Source: Roseicella frigidaeris (lineage in GTDB: Bacteria > Pseudomonadota > Alphaproteobacteria > Acetobacterales > Acetobacteraceae). Taken from it: a DNA stretch of 64,000 nucleotides. Below, piece by piece: positions 16,478 to 24,868 of this stretch. The notes below the pieces were generated by a model that saw nothing but the letters and a program-made list of their open reading frames with translations, ran no database searches and had not been told where the DNA came from. Within the stretch, counting starts at the first letter, position 1. Each line of letters opens with the position of its first letter. The stretch spans positions 103,880-167,879 of the forward strand of contig NZ_QLIX01000010.1 of the NCBI RefSeq assembly GCF_003258945.1. The letters run 5' to 3'. A program made the translations under genes and the position numbers.

Positions 16478-18016
16478 TCACACCACCCTGAGCGCCCGCC
16501 GCCGCCCGCGCGGCCCCGCCGCCGGCAGGTCGAGCGGCAGCAGCGGCGCCACCTGCGCCGCATGCCCCACCGCATCGCCGAGGCAATCCGCCTCCTCCGG
16601 CTGCGGCAGGTCGTGCCGGCCGAGATAGTCCAGCGCCAGGCGCCGGAAGGCCCAGTCCAGCACCGAGGTGGCGCGCGGGATCGCCGGGTCGCCCTCCACC
16701 GCCCCGGCCGGGCCGAAGCGGGTATAGGCGAAGGCCTCGACATATTCGGCGAGCGGCACGCCGCCCTGCAGGCCGAGCGAGACGGAATGCGCGAAGGCCT
16801 CCATCAGGCTGCGGAAGGCCGCCCCCTCCTTCGACAGGGTGAAGGCGATCTCGAGCAGCCGCCCGGCCGCGTCCTCGGTGGTGCGCAGCGTCACCCGATG
16901 GCCGCCGACCGTCACATGCATCACCGTGCCGGCATGCCGGCGGATCGCCGGGGCGGGCCGCGGCGCCGGCCGCGCCGGGGCCGGCAGCGCCACCGGGGCG
17001 GGCGGCGGCGCGTGCAGGAAGGGCGCGACCGCGGCGCGCATCGCGGCGCGGCCGGTCTCCGGCACCGGGCCGAGCAGCGCCGCGGCGCGGGCGCCGGCCC
17101 GGAGCGCCGCCCGGGTCGGCCATTCCACCGGCTGGCCCGCCGCGTCGAGCGTGCTGCGGCTCGGCCCGGCGGCGGGGGCGATGCCGCCGGTCTCGGCGCC
17201 GAGCAGCGCCTCCACCGCATCCGGCGGCGCGAGGGCAAGCAGCGCCGCATGGCGCAGCCCCGCCATGCCGGCGGCGGCATCGAGTGCGGCGCGGGCCGCG
17301 GCGGCGAGGCCGGGCACCACCGTCGCCTCGGGCGGCGCCGGCCAGTCGAGCGCAACCGGCGCCCGCGCCCCGGCGCACGCCGCGAGCCGGCCCGACTCGG
17401 CGGCAGCGGCGCCCCGGGTGAGGGCGGCGATGGCGGCGGCGACGGCGCGCGCCTCGGGCTGGTCATAGGCGAGGCCGAGCCCCGCCAGCAGCCCGGCGAG
17501 GTCGGCGAAGCCGAGCCGCAACCGCTCCGCCGCGCCGCCCGAGAGCGACTCGAGGGCGCGCACCGCGAGGGCGCAGGCCTCGGCATAGGCGGCGGCGGCG
17601 AAGCCCCCCTCGGGCTCGAGGAAGGCCGGCAGGTTCAGCACGAAGCGCGGCGGCGCGGCCCGGCCCGCCCCTGTCCCCGCCCCCGCCTGAGGGGCGTCCC
17701 GCCAGGCCTCGATCCCCGGCGCGCCGCGGCGCCGCAGCAGGAGGTCGCGGAGCCCCGCCTGCAACGCCGCCGCGCCGGCGGCATCGAGCAGCCCGGCGCG
17801 GCGGCCGCGCTGCGCGGCGCGGGCGATCCAGGCCTCGGCGGCGCGCGGCAGGCTGACGGGCCCCTCCCCCGGGGCCAGGGCGGCAAGGGCGGCGGCGGCC
17901 TCCGGCTCCCAGTCCGCGGGCAGCGCCACCGGCCGCGGCGCGGCATCGGGATCCGCCCCCGCCCAGAGGCGCCGCAGCGCCACCCCGTCCCACAGCCTGC
18001 CCTGGATGCGTGCCAT
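16478..18016 (-). CDS. TSCPD-domain protein, B12 ribonucleotide reductase-related
   Basis: 512 residues. The C-terminal third (about 365-480) is a TSCPD domain as found at the end of adenosylcobalamin-dependent ribonucleotide reductase: VTVGGHRVTLRTTEDAAGRL, AFRSLMEAFAHSVSLGLQGG, VEAFAYTRFGPAGAVEGDPA, then ATSVLDWAFRRLALDYLGR. The N-terminal two thirds are Ala-rich; segments such as GLRDLLLRRRGAPGIEA hint at a degenerate reductase barrel, but the catalytic cysteines are not evident. The C-terminal redox Cys pair of NrdJ is also missing. Possibly a regulatory or nucleotide-binding derivative; I cannot assign a function. Confidence 0.7.
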   Translation of the reverse strand: MARIQGRLWDGVALRRLWAGADPDAAPRPVALPADWEPEAAAALAALAPGEGPVSLPRAAEAWIARAAQRGRRAGLLDAAGAAALQAGLRDLLLRRRGAPGIEAWRDAPQAGAGTGAGRAAPPRFVLNLPAFLEPEGGFAAAAYAEACALAVRALESLSGGAAERLRLGFADLAGLLAGLGLAYDQPEARAVAAAIAALTRGAAAAESGRLAACAGARAPVALDWPAPPEATVVPGLAAAARAALDAAAGMAGLRHAALLALAPPDAVEALLGAETGGIAPAAGPSRSTLDAAGQPVEWPTRAALRAGARAAALLGPVPETGRAAMRAAVAPFLHAPPPAPVALPAPARPAPRPAPAIRRHAGTVMHVTVGGHRVTLRTTEDAAGRLLEIAFTLSKEGAAFRSLMEAFAHSVSLGLQGGVPLAEYVEAFAYTRFGPAGAVEGDPAIPRATSVLDWAFRRLALDYLGRHDLPQPEEADCLGDAVGHAAQVAPLLPLDLPAAGPRGRRRALRVV

Positions 18017-18201
18017 GGCCGGATGCTAGGGCGGTCGCCGCCCCGGCGGAAGCCATATTTTGTGAGTCGCCGCCATCCCGCCCCCTAGATGCGGTAGGCC
18101 GCGGGGCGGCGCCGCCGGCTTTGCGCCACCCCTGCCGCTGTGCGATGGTGCGCCCGACCGAAGACCCCAATTGAGCACCCTCGAGGAGCCTTACCGGACC
18201 C

Positions 18202-18561
18202 ATGTCCTTCCTGCTTCGCCTGACCTCGCCGTTGCGTGGGCGCAAGGTCGGCACCGACCGCTTCGGCAACGTCTATTACGAGGGCCGCACCAACCAGCCG
18301 ATCTACGACCGGCCGCGGCGCTGGGCGGTCTATGCCGATGGCGGGCGCGAGCCGACGGTGGTGCCGCCGGAATGGCATGCCTGGCTGCACCACACCGTCC
18401 CGGCGCCGCTGCCCGAAACCAAGCGTTACTTCTGGCAGCAGGAGCATCGGCCGAACCTGACCGGCACCCCGCACGCTTATCGTCCGGCCGGGCACGACTA
18501 TGTGGGCGGCACCCGCCGCGTCACCGGCGGCGATTACGAGGCCTGGACACCCGGTTCGTGA
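18202..18561 (+). CDS. NADH:ubiquinone oxidoreductase accessory subunit NDUFA12
   Basis: 119-residue homologue of the mitochondrial complex I subunit B17.2, kept in alphaproteobacteria, where it supports assembly and stability of complex I at the membrane. Characteristic blocks are VGTDRFGNVYYEGR, RRWAVYADG, VPPEWHAWLHHTVP and the C-terminal YRPAGHDYVGGTRRVTGGDYE. ATG 18202 follows CGAGGAGCC. The mlaD gene starts 25 nt after the stop and the following genes overlap or nearly touch, so this is the head of a conserved alphaproteobacterial block. Confidence 0.92.
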   Translation: MSFLLRLTSPLRGRKVGTDRFGNVYYEGRTNQPIYDRPRRWAVYADGGREPTVVPPEWHAWLHHTVPAPLPETKRYFWQQEHRPNLTGTPHAYRPAGHDYVGGTRRVTGGDYEAWTPGS

Positions 18562-18586
18562 CGCGGGTGGGCGGAATCAGACAGGC

Positions 18587-19096
18587 ATGAAGGGACGCAG
18601 TTTCGCCGAGATCGGGGCCGGCGCCGCCGTGCTCGCCGTCGCGGCGGTTTTCCTCGTCTATGCGGTGCTGCACAGCGGCCGCGGCGCGGTCGGCGGCGAC
18701 GGCATGGTGCTGCGGGCGAGCTTCGACCGCATCGACGGGCTGGCCAACGGCGCCGATGTGCGCATCGCCGGCGTCAAGGTCGGCAGCGTGACCGACAGCC
18801 GCATCGACCCGCGCAGCTTCGCGGCCGACCTGACGATGCGGGTGGACCGGACGCTGCAATTGCCGGTCGACACCTCGGCCGAGGTCACCTCGGAGGGGCT
18901 GCTCGGCGGCAAGTACATCTCGCTGGTGCCGGGCGGCAGCGACAAGCTGCTCGCCGATGGCGGCAAGATCACCGAGACCCAGGGCTCGGTGAGCCTCGAA
19001 TCCCTGCTCGGCCGCTTCATCTTCTCGGTCACCCAGATGAACGCCAACGCCCAGGGGCAGCAGGGGCAGTCCCATGGCGGCGGGGCGCCGCGGTGA
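18587..19096 (+). CDS. mlaD: MlaD-family lipid transport protein
   Basis: Outer-membrane lipid asymmetry protein, 169 residues. One N-terminal membrane helix (IGAGAAVLAVAAVFLVYAVL) anchors it in the inner membrane; the periplasmic MCE domain follows with FDRIDGLANGADVRIAGVKV and EVTSEGLLGGKYISLVPGG. MlaD hexamers pass phospholipids between MlaFEB and periplasmic MlaC. The mlaFE genes are not adjacent, which is common in this gene block. The C-terminal Gln/Gly tail (NAQGQQGQSHGGG) is unstructured. Confidence 0.9.
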   Translation: MKGRSFAEIGAGAAVLAVAAVFLVYAVLHSGRGAVGGDGMVLRASFDRIDGLANGADVRIAGVKVGSVTDSRIDPRSFAADLTMRVDRTLQLPVDTSAEVTSEGLLGGKYISLVPGGSDKLLADGGKITETQGSVSLESLLGRFIFSVTQMNANAQGQQGQSHGGGAPR

Positions 19097-19311
19097 GCCT
19101 CGAGCCGCCCGAGGCCTGGCCGGACGCGGCGGGCGCGCCTCTCTCCTGCCGGGAGAAGCTGAAGGTGCTCGCCGAGAACCACCGCGAGCTGGCGCAGGTG
19201 ATGCGCGACGCCTTCGAGGACGCGGTGCTGATGGGCGTCGACGAGGCGGCGATGCGCCGCATCCTCGGCGCCATGGTCGAGGCGCTGCCGAGCCCGAAGC
19301 GGCGGTCCTGA
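19093..19311 (+). CDS. Small conserved protein of unknown function
   Basis: 72 residues from GTG 19093, overlapping the mlaD stop (GTGA). Mostly helical: LSCREKLKVLAENHRELAQV and MRDAFEDAVLMGVDEAAMRR suggest a two-helix hairpin. No signal peptide or membrane segment. DUF2155 starts 2 nt later, so this is one translation unit. Tight coupling to mlaD makes it unlikely to be spurious; a role with the MlaD or complex I neighbours is only a guess. Confidence 0.65.
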   Translation: MSLEPPEAWPDAAGAPLSCREKLKVLAENHRELAQVMRDAFEDAVLMGVDEAAMRRILGAMVEALPSPKRRS

Positions 19312-19312
19312 G

Positions 19313-19684
19313 ATGGCGCCGCGTCTCTGGCTGGCCGCCGTCGCGGCGGCGCTGCTGCTCGGCGCCGCCCGGCCCGCCGCGGCCCAGGGCTGGGAGCCGA
19401 AGCGCGCCGCGCAGCTGCAGCTGCTCGACAAGGTGACGGCGCGCGTCACCGTGCTCAAGGCCCGGGTCGGCGAGCCGGCGCAGTTCGGCACGCTCACCAT
19501 CGATGTCCGCGCCTGCAACGCCCGCCCCGTGGGCGAGGTGCCGGATGCCGCCGCCTGGATGGAGATCACCGACAGCCTGCGCGGCAACGCCGCCGTCTTC
19601 CGCGGCTGGATGTTCGCCAACGCCCCGGGCGTCAGCATGCTCGAGCACCCGGTCTACGACCTGCGGATCCTCGACTGCCAGTGA
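19313..19684 (+). CDS. DUF2155-domain periplasmic protein
   Basis: 123 residues with a signal peptide (LWLAAVAAALLLGAARPAAA). The DUF2155 body is clear: LQLLDKVTARVTVLKARVGE, FGTLTIDVRACNARP, then FRGWMFANAPGVSMLEHPVY and the final DLRILDC. Two cysteines (RAC, LDC) may form a disulfide. DUF2155 genes regularly follow mlaD and NDUFA12 genes in alphaproteobacteria, as here. Function unknown, probably envelope-related. Confidence 0.88.
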   Translation: MAPRLWLAAVAAALLLGAARPAAAQGWEPKRAAQLQLLDKVTARVTVLKARVGEPAQFGTLTIDVRACNARPVGEVPDAAAWMEITDSLRGNAAVFRGWMFANAPGVSMLEHPVYDLRILDCQ

Positions 19685-19694
19685 GGCGGCGCGG

Positions 19695-20672
19695 ATGACC
19701 GCGGCGGACCCGCCCGCGCACCATGCCGGGCGCGGCTTCCGCAACCCGCATGATCCGACCCTGCGCAGCCTGCGCGACGTCTGGCGCTGGCGCCGCACCG
19801 CCCGGCCGGCGCCCTGGCCGGCCTGGATCGAGGACCCGCCGCAGCCGCCGCCCGCGCGGCTCGGGCCGGGCGAGATCGGCGCCACCTTCATCGGCCATGC
19901 CAGCTTCTTCCTGCAGATCGGCGGGCGCTGCCTGCTGACCGACCCGATCTGGTCGATGCGCGCCAGCCCGCTGGCCTTCGCCGGGCCGCGCCGGGTGCGG
20001 GCGCCGGGCCAGCCGCTCGCCGCCCTGCCCGGCTGCGACCTGCTGCTGGTGAGCCACAACCACTACGACCATCTCGACCTGCCGACCCTGCGGCAGATCC
20101 GCCGCCGCTGGGCGCCGCCGGCGGTGACCGGGCTCGGCAATGCCCGCCACCTGGCCAAGGCCGGGATCCGCGGCGCGCGCGAGCTCGACTGGTGGGAGGC
20201 GACGGAGGTCGCCGGGCTGCGCGTCACCTACGTGCCGGCGCAGCATTTCTCCGCCCGCACCCCCTGGGACCGCAACCGCAGCCTCTGGGGCGGCTTCGTC
20301 GTCGAGACGCTCGCGGGCCCCGCCGCCTGCGTCTATGTCGCCGGCGACAGCGGCTGGTGCCCGCATTTCGCCGAGATCGGCCGGCGCTTCCCGCGCATCG
20401 ACCTCGCCCTGCTGCCGATCGGCGCCTATGCGCCGCGCGACTTCATGCGCACCCAGCACATGGACCCGGAGGAGGCGGTGCAGGCGCATCGCGCCCTCGG
20501 CGCGCGGCAGAGCCTCGGCATGCATTTCGGCACCTTCGCCGGGCTGACCGACGAGCCGATCGCGGAGCCGGAGGCGCGGCTCGCGGCGGCGCTGGCGGCG
20601 GCCGGCCGGCCGGCGGCGGAATTCACGACGCTGCCCTTCGGCGCGACGCTGGTGCGGCCGGCGGGGGCGTGA
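19695..20672 (+). CDS. MBL-fold hydrolase (NAPE-PLD/UlaG-like)
   Basis: Metallo-beta-lactamase-fold enzyme of 325 residues from ATG 19695, ten nt after the DUF2155 stop. Metal ligands appear as HASFFL, SHNHYDHLD (HxHxDH), the AQHFSAR histidine, VYVAGDSGW and MHFGTF near the end. The GRGFRNPHD and RPAPWPAWIEDP opening is typical of the NAPE-phospholipase D-like branch, which hydrolyses phosphodiester bonds in lipids. Position behind lipid-transport genes fits a lipid substrate, though this is inferred. Confidence 0.85.
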   Translation: MTAADPPAHHAGRGFRNPHDPTLRSLRDVWRWRRTARPAPWPAWIEDPPQPPPARLGPGEIGATFIGHASFFLQIGGRCLLTDPIWSMRASPLAFAGPRRVRAPGQPLAALPGCDLLLVSHNHYDHLDLPTLRQIRRRWAPPAVTGLGNARHLAKAGIRGARELDWWEATEVAGLRVTYVPAQHFSARTPWDRNRSLWGGFVVETLAGPAACVYVAGDSGWCPHFAEIGRRFPRIDLALLPIGAYAPRDFMRTQHMDPEEAVQAHRALGARQSLGMHFGTFAGLTDEPIAEPEARLAAALAAAGRPAAEFTTLPFGATLVRPAGA

Positions 20673-20947
20673 GGGCCGGCCCAGCGGACGGACCATCGGG
20701 CTGACCAGCGGGCCGACCATCGGGCTGACCGGGCGTCACGCGCTCGTCATCGCCCCGCCGCGCGGCGGCCGGTGCCGCGCCGCCGCCGGCCCGGCAGTCT
20801 CGCCCGATGCTCCCCGGCTGGCGGCCCTCCGACTGGTGGCGTCTCTGGTTCTGGTGGTGGCCGATGGGCGGCTGGCGGCCGGTGCGGCCCTTCGCCGCCC
20901 GGCCGCTCGCCGGAGGCGGCCCTTGCCCTGCGCCCGCTGCACCGCAC

Positions 20948-22129
20948 ATGCTGGAGCCGATGCCCGACAGCGCGCCGCCCCTGACCCTCTCGCTGCATCC
21001 GAGCCTGGCCGAGATCCCCGCCGCCGACTGGGATGCCTGCGCCGGCGCGGACAACCCCTTCGTCAGCCATGCCTTCCTCGCCGCGCTGGAGGAGAGCGGC
21101 AGCGCCAGCGGCCGCAGCGGCTGGCTGCCGCAGCATGCGGCGCTGCGCGACGCCGGCGGCCGGCTCGTCGCCTGCTGCCCGATGTATGCGAAGAGCCACA
21201 GCCAGGGCGAATACGTCTTCGACTATGGCTGGGCCGATGCCTTCGAGCGGGCCGGCGGCACCTATTACCCGAAGCTGCAGGTCTGCGCCCCCTTCAGCCC
21301 GGTGCCCGGGCCGCGGCTGCTGACCCGGCCGGACAGCGGCGTCGGCCCCGGCGCGCTGGCCCAGGGGCTGGTGCAGGCCTGCGGCCAGCTCGGCCTCTCC
21401 TCCGTGCATGTCACCTTCTGCGAGGAGGCGGAGTGGCAGGCGCTCGGCGAGGCCGGCTGGCTGCAGCGGCTGGGCACGCAATTCCACTGGCACAACCAGG
21501 GCTATGGCAGCTTCGAGGACTTCCTCGGCGCCCTCGCCTCGCGCAAGCGCAAGGCGATCCGGCGCGAGCGGCGCGACGCGGCGGCCTCCGGCTTCGTGCT
21601 GAAGACGCTGCGCGGGCACGAGATCACGCCGCGCCACTGGCAGGCCTTCCACCGCTTCTACCGCAGCACCACGGACCGCAAATGGGGCCGCAGCGCCTAT
21701 CTGAACGCCCGCTTCTGGCCGCTGCTCGGCGAGGCGCTGGGCGACCGGGTGGTGCTGATGGTGGCCGAGCGGGATGGCGAGCCGGTGGCCGGCGCGCTGA
21801 ACCTGCTCGGGCGCGAGGCGCTCTACGGCCGCAATTGGGGCGCCGTGGTGGATGCGCCCTTCCTGCATTTCGAGCTCTGCTACTACCGCGCCATCGACTT
21901 CGCCATCGAGCACGGGCTGCCGCGCGTCGAGGCCGGGGCGCAGGGCGAGCACAAGATCCAGCGCGGCTATCTGCCGGCGCCGACCTATTCGGCGCATTGG
22001 ATCGAGCATGCCGGGCTGCGCCGGGCGGTGAGCGAGTTCCTGGCCCGCGAGCGCCCGGCGATGCAGCGCGAGATGGCGGCGCTGGCGACGCTTTCGCCGT
22101 TTCGGCAGGAGGGCAGCGCTGAGGGTTGA
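20948..22129 (+). CDS. GNAT-fold protein of the FemAB-like/DUF482 family
   Basis: About 393 residues from ATG 20948. The DUF482 pattern is evident: IPAADWDACAGADNPFVSHA, then FLAALEESGS, CCPMYAKSHSQGEYVFDYGW, TFCEEAEW, FHWHNQGYGSFEDFLGALAS, RKRKAIRRERR, and the C-terminal GAQGEHKIQRGYLPAPTYSA. Members are annotated as peptidoglycan-related acyl/aminoacyltransferases, but the reaction is unproven. The frame is open upstream to ATG 20807, where it would encode a remarkable Trp-rich run; see findings. 20673-20947 otherwise shows only short direct repeats of GACCATCGGGCTGACC. Confidence 0.82.
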   Translation: MLEPMPDSAPPLTLSLHPSLAEIPAADWDACAGADNPFVSHAFLAALEESGSASGRSGWLPQHAALRDAGGRLVACCPMYAKSHSQGEYVFDYGWADAFERAGGTYYPKLQVCAPFSPVPGPRLLTRPDSGVGPGALAQGLVQACGQLGLSSVHVTFCEEAEWQALGEAGWLQRLGTQFHWHNQGYGSFEDFLGALASRKRKAIRRERRDAAASGFVLKTLRGHEITPRHWQAFHRFYRSTTDRKWGRSAYLNARFWPLLGEALGDRVVLMVAERDGEPVAGALNLLGREALYGRNWGAVVDAPFLHFELCYYRAIDFAIEHGLPRVEAGAQGEHKIQRGYLPAPTYSAHWIEHAGLRRAVSEFLARERPAMQREMAALATLSPFRQEGSAEG

Positions 22130-22156
22130 CGGCGGCCGCCGTTGCGACCCCGCCCC

Positions 22157-23167
22157 CTACATCAACCGAAACGCCCGCAGCAGCCCGAGCGTCGCCGCGA
22201 TGGAAGCAACGATCAGCCCCATCGCCATGACGAAGCCCCAACTCTGCTCCACCCCGGGCAGCTCGCCGACATTCATGCCGAAGATGCCGGCGATCAGGCT
22301 GGCCGGCAGCATCACCGCCGAGATCACCGACAACACGAAGAGCCGCCGGTTGGTCTCCTCCGCCGCCCGCGAGGCCATGTCGTCCTGGGCGATGCGCGCC
22401 CGCTCCTGCAGCGCGGCGATCGAGCGGCCGGCGACGCGCATGCGGTGCAGCGCCTCGCGCAGCGCCGCCTGCCCGGCCGGCGCCATCCAGCCGCCCTCCA
22501 TGTCCTCCTCCTCCAGCGTCTCGATCGAGAGCAGCAGGGGGTCGAGCGTGCGGCTCAGGCGCAGGATGCCGCGCCGGATCTCGCCCAGCACCGGGCGCTG
22601 CACCCCGGCGCCGTCGCGCAGCAGATGCTCCTCCAGCCGCTCGATGCGCGCCGACATCTCGCGTTGCAGGCCCAGCACGTCGCCCAGCACGGCGCGCAGG
22701 ATGCGGGCCAGCAGCGCCTCGGGCGAGAGCCCCTCCGGCGGATGCTCGAACCGCGCCAGCGCCCGCAGCCGGTGCCGCCGCGCCGTCACCAGCAGGCCGG
22801 GGGCGAGGACGAAGCGCAGCACCGCGAGGCCGGGCTGGCCGGAGGCCTCCTCCTCGTCGGCGAGGTCCGGCACGCAGCCGAACATCGCCCGCTCCTGGGT
22901 CTCGATCCAGGGATGCTCCTCCGCCTCCACGAGGGCGTGGCGCGCCCCGGGCGGCAGGCCGGCGGCGGCGGCCAGCAGCGGCCGCGCCCCGGCATGGGTC
23001 AGGTCGAAATGCAGCCAGGCCGGCGGCTGGCCGCCCTGGAGCGCGGCGAGCGCCGCCTCGGGCGAGAGGCGGCAGGCGGGCCCGTCGCCGATCCGCCAGC
23101 CCGCGACCAGGCCGGGGCAGGCCTGCGCCACGGCCGGATCGGCCAGCCCGTAGGGGGTCTTCGGCAT
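22157..23167 (-). CDS. CorA-family divalent cation transporter (ZntB-like)
   Basis: 336 residues. A large soluble N-terminal domain (HPWIETQERAMFGCVPDLAD, then LLVTARRHRLRAL) precedes a long coiled-coil-like helix and two C-terminal transmembrane helices with the CorA signature GIFGMNVGELPGVEQSWGF (GMN motif). The extended loop after GMN and the acidic N-terminal region favour ZntB-type zinc transport, though Mg or Co transport is possible. It is convergent with the acetyltransferase, only 27 nt apart. Confidence 0.88.
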   Translation of the reverse strand: MPKTPYGLADPAVAQACPGLVAGWRIGDGPACRLSPEAALAALQGGQPPAWLHFDLTHAGARPLLAAAAGLPPGARHALVEAEEHPWIETQERAMFGCVPDLADEEEASGQPGLAVLRFVLAPGLLVTARRHRLRALARFEHPPEGLSPEALLARILRAVLGDVLGLQREMSARIERLEEHLLRDGAGVQRPVLGEIRRGILRLSRTLDPLLLSIETLEEEDMEGGWMAPAGQAALREALHRMRVAGRSIAALQERARIAQDDMASRAAEETNRRLFVLSVISAVMLPASLIAGIFGMNVGELPGVEQSWGFVMAMGLIVASIAATLGLLRAFRLM

Positions 23168-23305
23168 GGCGGGAGGTTATACGAGTGGCATGACCGTTCG
23201 ATGATGCCCCGGGGGCGGGCACGGTCCGCGGGCTGCGAAACGGCTGGGCGCCGCGCCCGCGCTCGGGCAGGCTGGCGGCGCCAACGAGACCCGGAGGAAC
23301 CGCCC

Positions 23306-23770
23306 ATGCGCCTGCCCGTCGCCGCCTGCGGCCTTGCCGCGGCCTTCGCCGCCGGCCTGCTCGCCGCCCGCCTCGCCCCGCCCGCCGGCGCCCAGACCGC
23401 TGCGCCGCCCGCGCTGACGCCGCACATCGTCAACCTCGCCGCGCTGAGCGAGGAGGAGATCGGGCCGCTGATCAACAACACCGACCTGCGCAGCCGCGGC
23501 CTGGTGGTGACGGAACACGGCACGGTCGCGGTGCAGAGCGGCAACGTGATGAAGCATTTCCACGCCGACGCCAACGAGATCCAGTACGTGATCGCCGGCA
23601 CCGGCAGCTTCTGGCTCGGCGACAGGCAGGTGGAGGTGAAGCCGGGCGATCTCGTCGTCATCCCGAAGGGCACGGTGCATGCCGGCTCGAAGGCGACGAG
23701 CGGGCGGTTCCGGGTGCTCGCCATCAAGCTGCCGCCGCAGCGGCCGGACGACGTGCACCCGGTGCCATAA
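23306..23770 (+). CDS. Secreted cupin-domain protein
   Basis: 154 residues from ATG 23306 with GGAGGAA upstream. Signal peptide LAAAFAAGLLAARLAPPAGA. The single cupin barrel shows motif 1 as KHFHADANEIQYVIAGTGSF and motif 2 as KPGDLVVIPKGTVHAG, giving two or three His and one Glu as probable metal ligands. Likely a periplasmic metal-dependent enzyme or binding protein; no substrate can be named. A repeat cluster begins immediately after the stop. Confidence 0.82.
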   Translation: MRLPVAACGLAAAFAAGLLAARLAPPAGAQTAAPPALTPHIVNLAALSEEEIGPLINNTDLRSRGLVVTEHGTVAVQSGNVMKHFHADANEIQYVIAGTGSFWLGDRQVEVKPGDLVVIPKGTVHAGSKATSGRFRVLAIKLPPQRPDDVHPVP

Positions 23771-23772
23771 CT

Positions 23773-23925
23773 CCCCACGACGTCGCTGCGCGCCGCCGCG
23801 GGGGCCCCCGGAGTCATCCCCACGACGTCGCTACGCGCCGTCGCGGGGGCCCCGTGAGTCGCCTTGGAACGCAGGGGCGGCACAGCCTGCCGAGGCAAAG
23901 CCTCGGCAGGGCAACGGGAGGCGAC
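23773..23925. repeat. Family B dispersed repeat, left copy (with 45-nt tandem part)
   Basis: CCCCACGACGTCGCT occurs at 23773 and 23818, a 45-nt tandem. From 23814 to 23925 the sequence matches, in inverse orientation, 27946-28057 almost throughout. It contains the hairpin CTGCCGAGG/CCTCGGCAG near 23888-23909. A third, more diverged copy is at 51149-51229. The loci differ in the stem bases but keep pairing. Confidence 0.8.
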
Positions 23926-24868
23926 TGCGGCCAGCCAGCGCCGGAGATGGCGGCCGATACGAAGCTGGGCCAGGAGAGGACGCCGCACGCTGCTGATCGC
24001 CTATGCCCAGTTGGCGCTGTCCATGGCCCTCGTCGGCGCCAATGTCGGCGTCGCCAAGCTGCTCGCCGCCGCGCTGCCGATCCCGATGATCGCCTGCCTC
24101 CGCTGCCTGCTCGCCTGCCTGCTGCTCTGGCCGCTGGCGCGGCTGCGCGAGGGGCGGGTGCGGGTGGCCGGGGGCGTGCTGCGGAACCTGGCGCTGCAGG
24201 CGCTGTTCGGCACCGCGCTCTACAATGCCGGGCTGCTCGCCGGGCTGCGGCTGACCACGGCGCTGGAGGGCGGGCTGGTGCTGGCCACCCTGCCCGCCGT
24301 CGTCGCCCTCGGCAGCGCGCTCTGGCTGCGCGAGCGCCTGGCGCCGCGGCAATGGCTGGCGGCCGCGCTCGCCGCCGGCGGCATGGGCGCCATCACCCTC
24401 GCCCGGCTCGGCGATGCCGGCGGCGCCGGCTCGGCGCTCGGCAACGCGCTGATCTTCGCCGGGGTGTGTGGCGAGGCCGCCTATGTGCTGCTCGCCAAGC
24501 GCATCGCCGGCCGCGTGCCGGTGATCACCGCCAGCTTCTGGATGCAGGCCTGGAGCGCGCTGATGCTGCTGCCCTTCTGCCTGCCCAGGCTCGGCGCCGT
24601 CGCGGCGCTGGGGGATCCGGCCCTGGCCGGGCTGCTGGCCTTCCACAGCCTCACGGCGAGCGTGCTCTGCCTGCTGCTCTGGTATGCCGGGCTGCAACGG
24701 GTGCCGGCCGGCGTCGCGGGGGTCTTCACCGGCTTCCTGCCGGCCACCGCGGCGCTGACCGCGGTGCTGCTGCTCGGCGAGCGCGTCACCCCGGTGCATG
24801 GCATCGGCTTCGCGCTCACCGGCGCCAGCCTGCTGCTCGCCACCTGGCCGCGGCGGGCGGCGCAATGA
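23864..24868 (+). CDS. EamA/DMT-family transporter
   Basis: Ten-helix drug/metabolite exporter of the inner membrane. Conserved protein sequence starts around LLIAYAQLALSMALVGANVG and runs through two EamA halves (RCLLACLLLWPLARL; ALGSALWLRERLAPRQWLAA; GIGFALTGASLLLATW). The only conventional start in frame is TTG 23864, which lies within the repeat element and would add about 40 Arg-rich residues. AGGAGAGG at 23972 followed by CTG 23990 suggests the real start may be CTG. Start is therefore unresolved. The stop overlaps the next gene (ATGA). Confidence 0.78.
   Translation: MERRGGTACRGKASAGQREATAASQRRRWRPIRSWARRGRRTLLIAYAQLALSMALVGANVGVAKLLAAALPIPMIACLRCLLACLLLWPLARLREGRVRVAGGVLRNLALQALFGTALYNAGLLAGLRLTTALEGGLVLATLPAVVALGSALWLRERLAPRQWLAAALAAGGMGAITLARLGDAGGAGSALGNALIFAGVCGEAAYVLLAKRIAGRVPVITASFWMQAWSALMLLPFCLPRLGAVAALGDPALAGLLAFHSLTASVLCLLLWYAGLQRVPAGVAGVFTGFLPATAALTAVLLLGERVTPVHGIGFALTGASLLLATWPRRAAQ

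Noticed and set aside
20807..20947. Trp operon attenuator leader
   Set aside because: No trp biosynthesis gene follows, no stop codon ends the leader, and no terminator/antiterminator pair was found. Kept only as an oddity.
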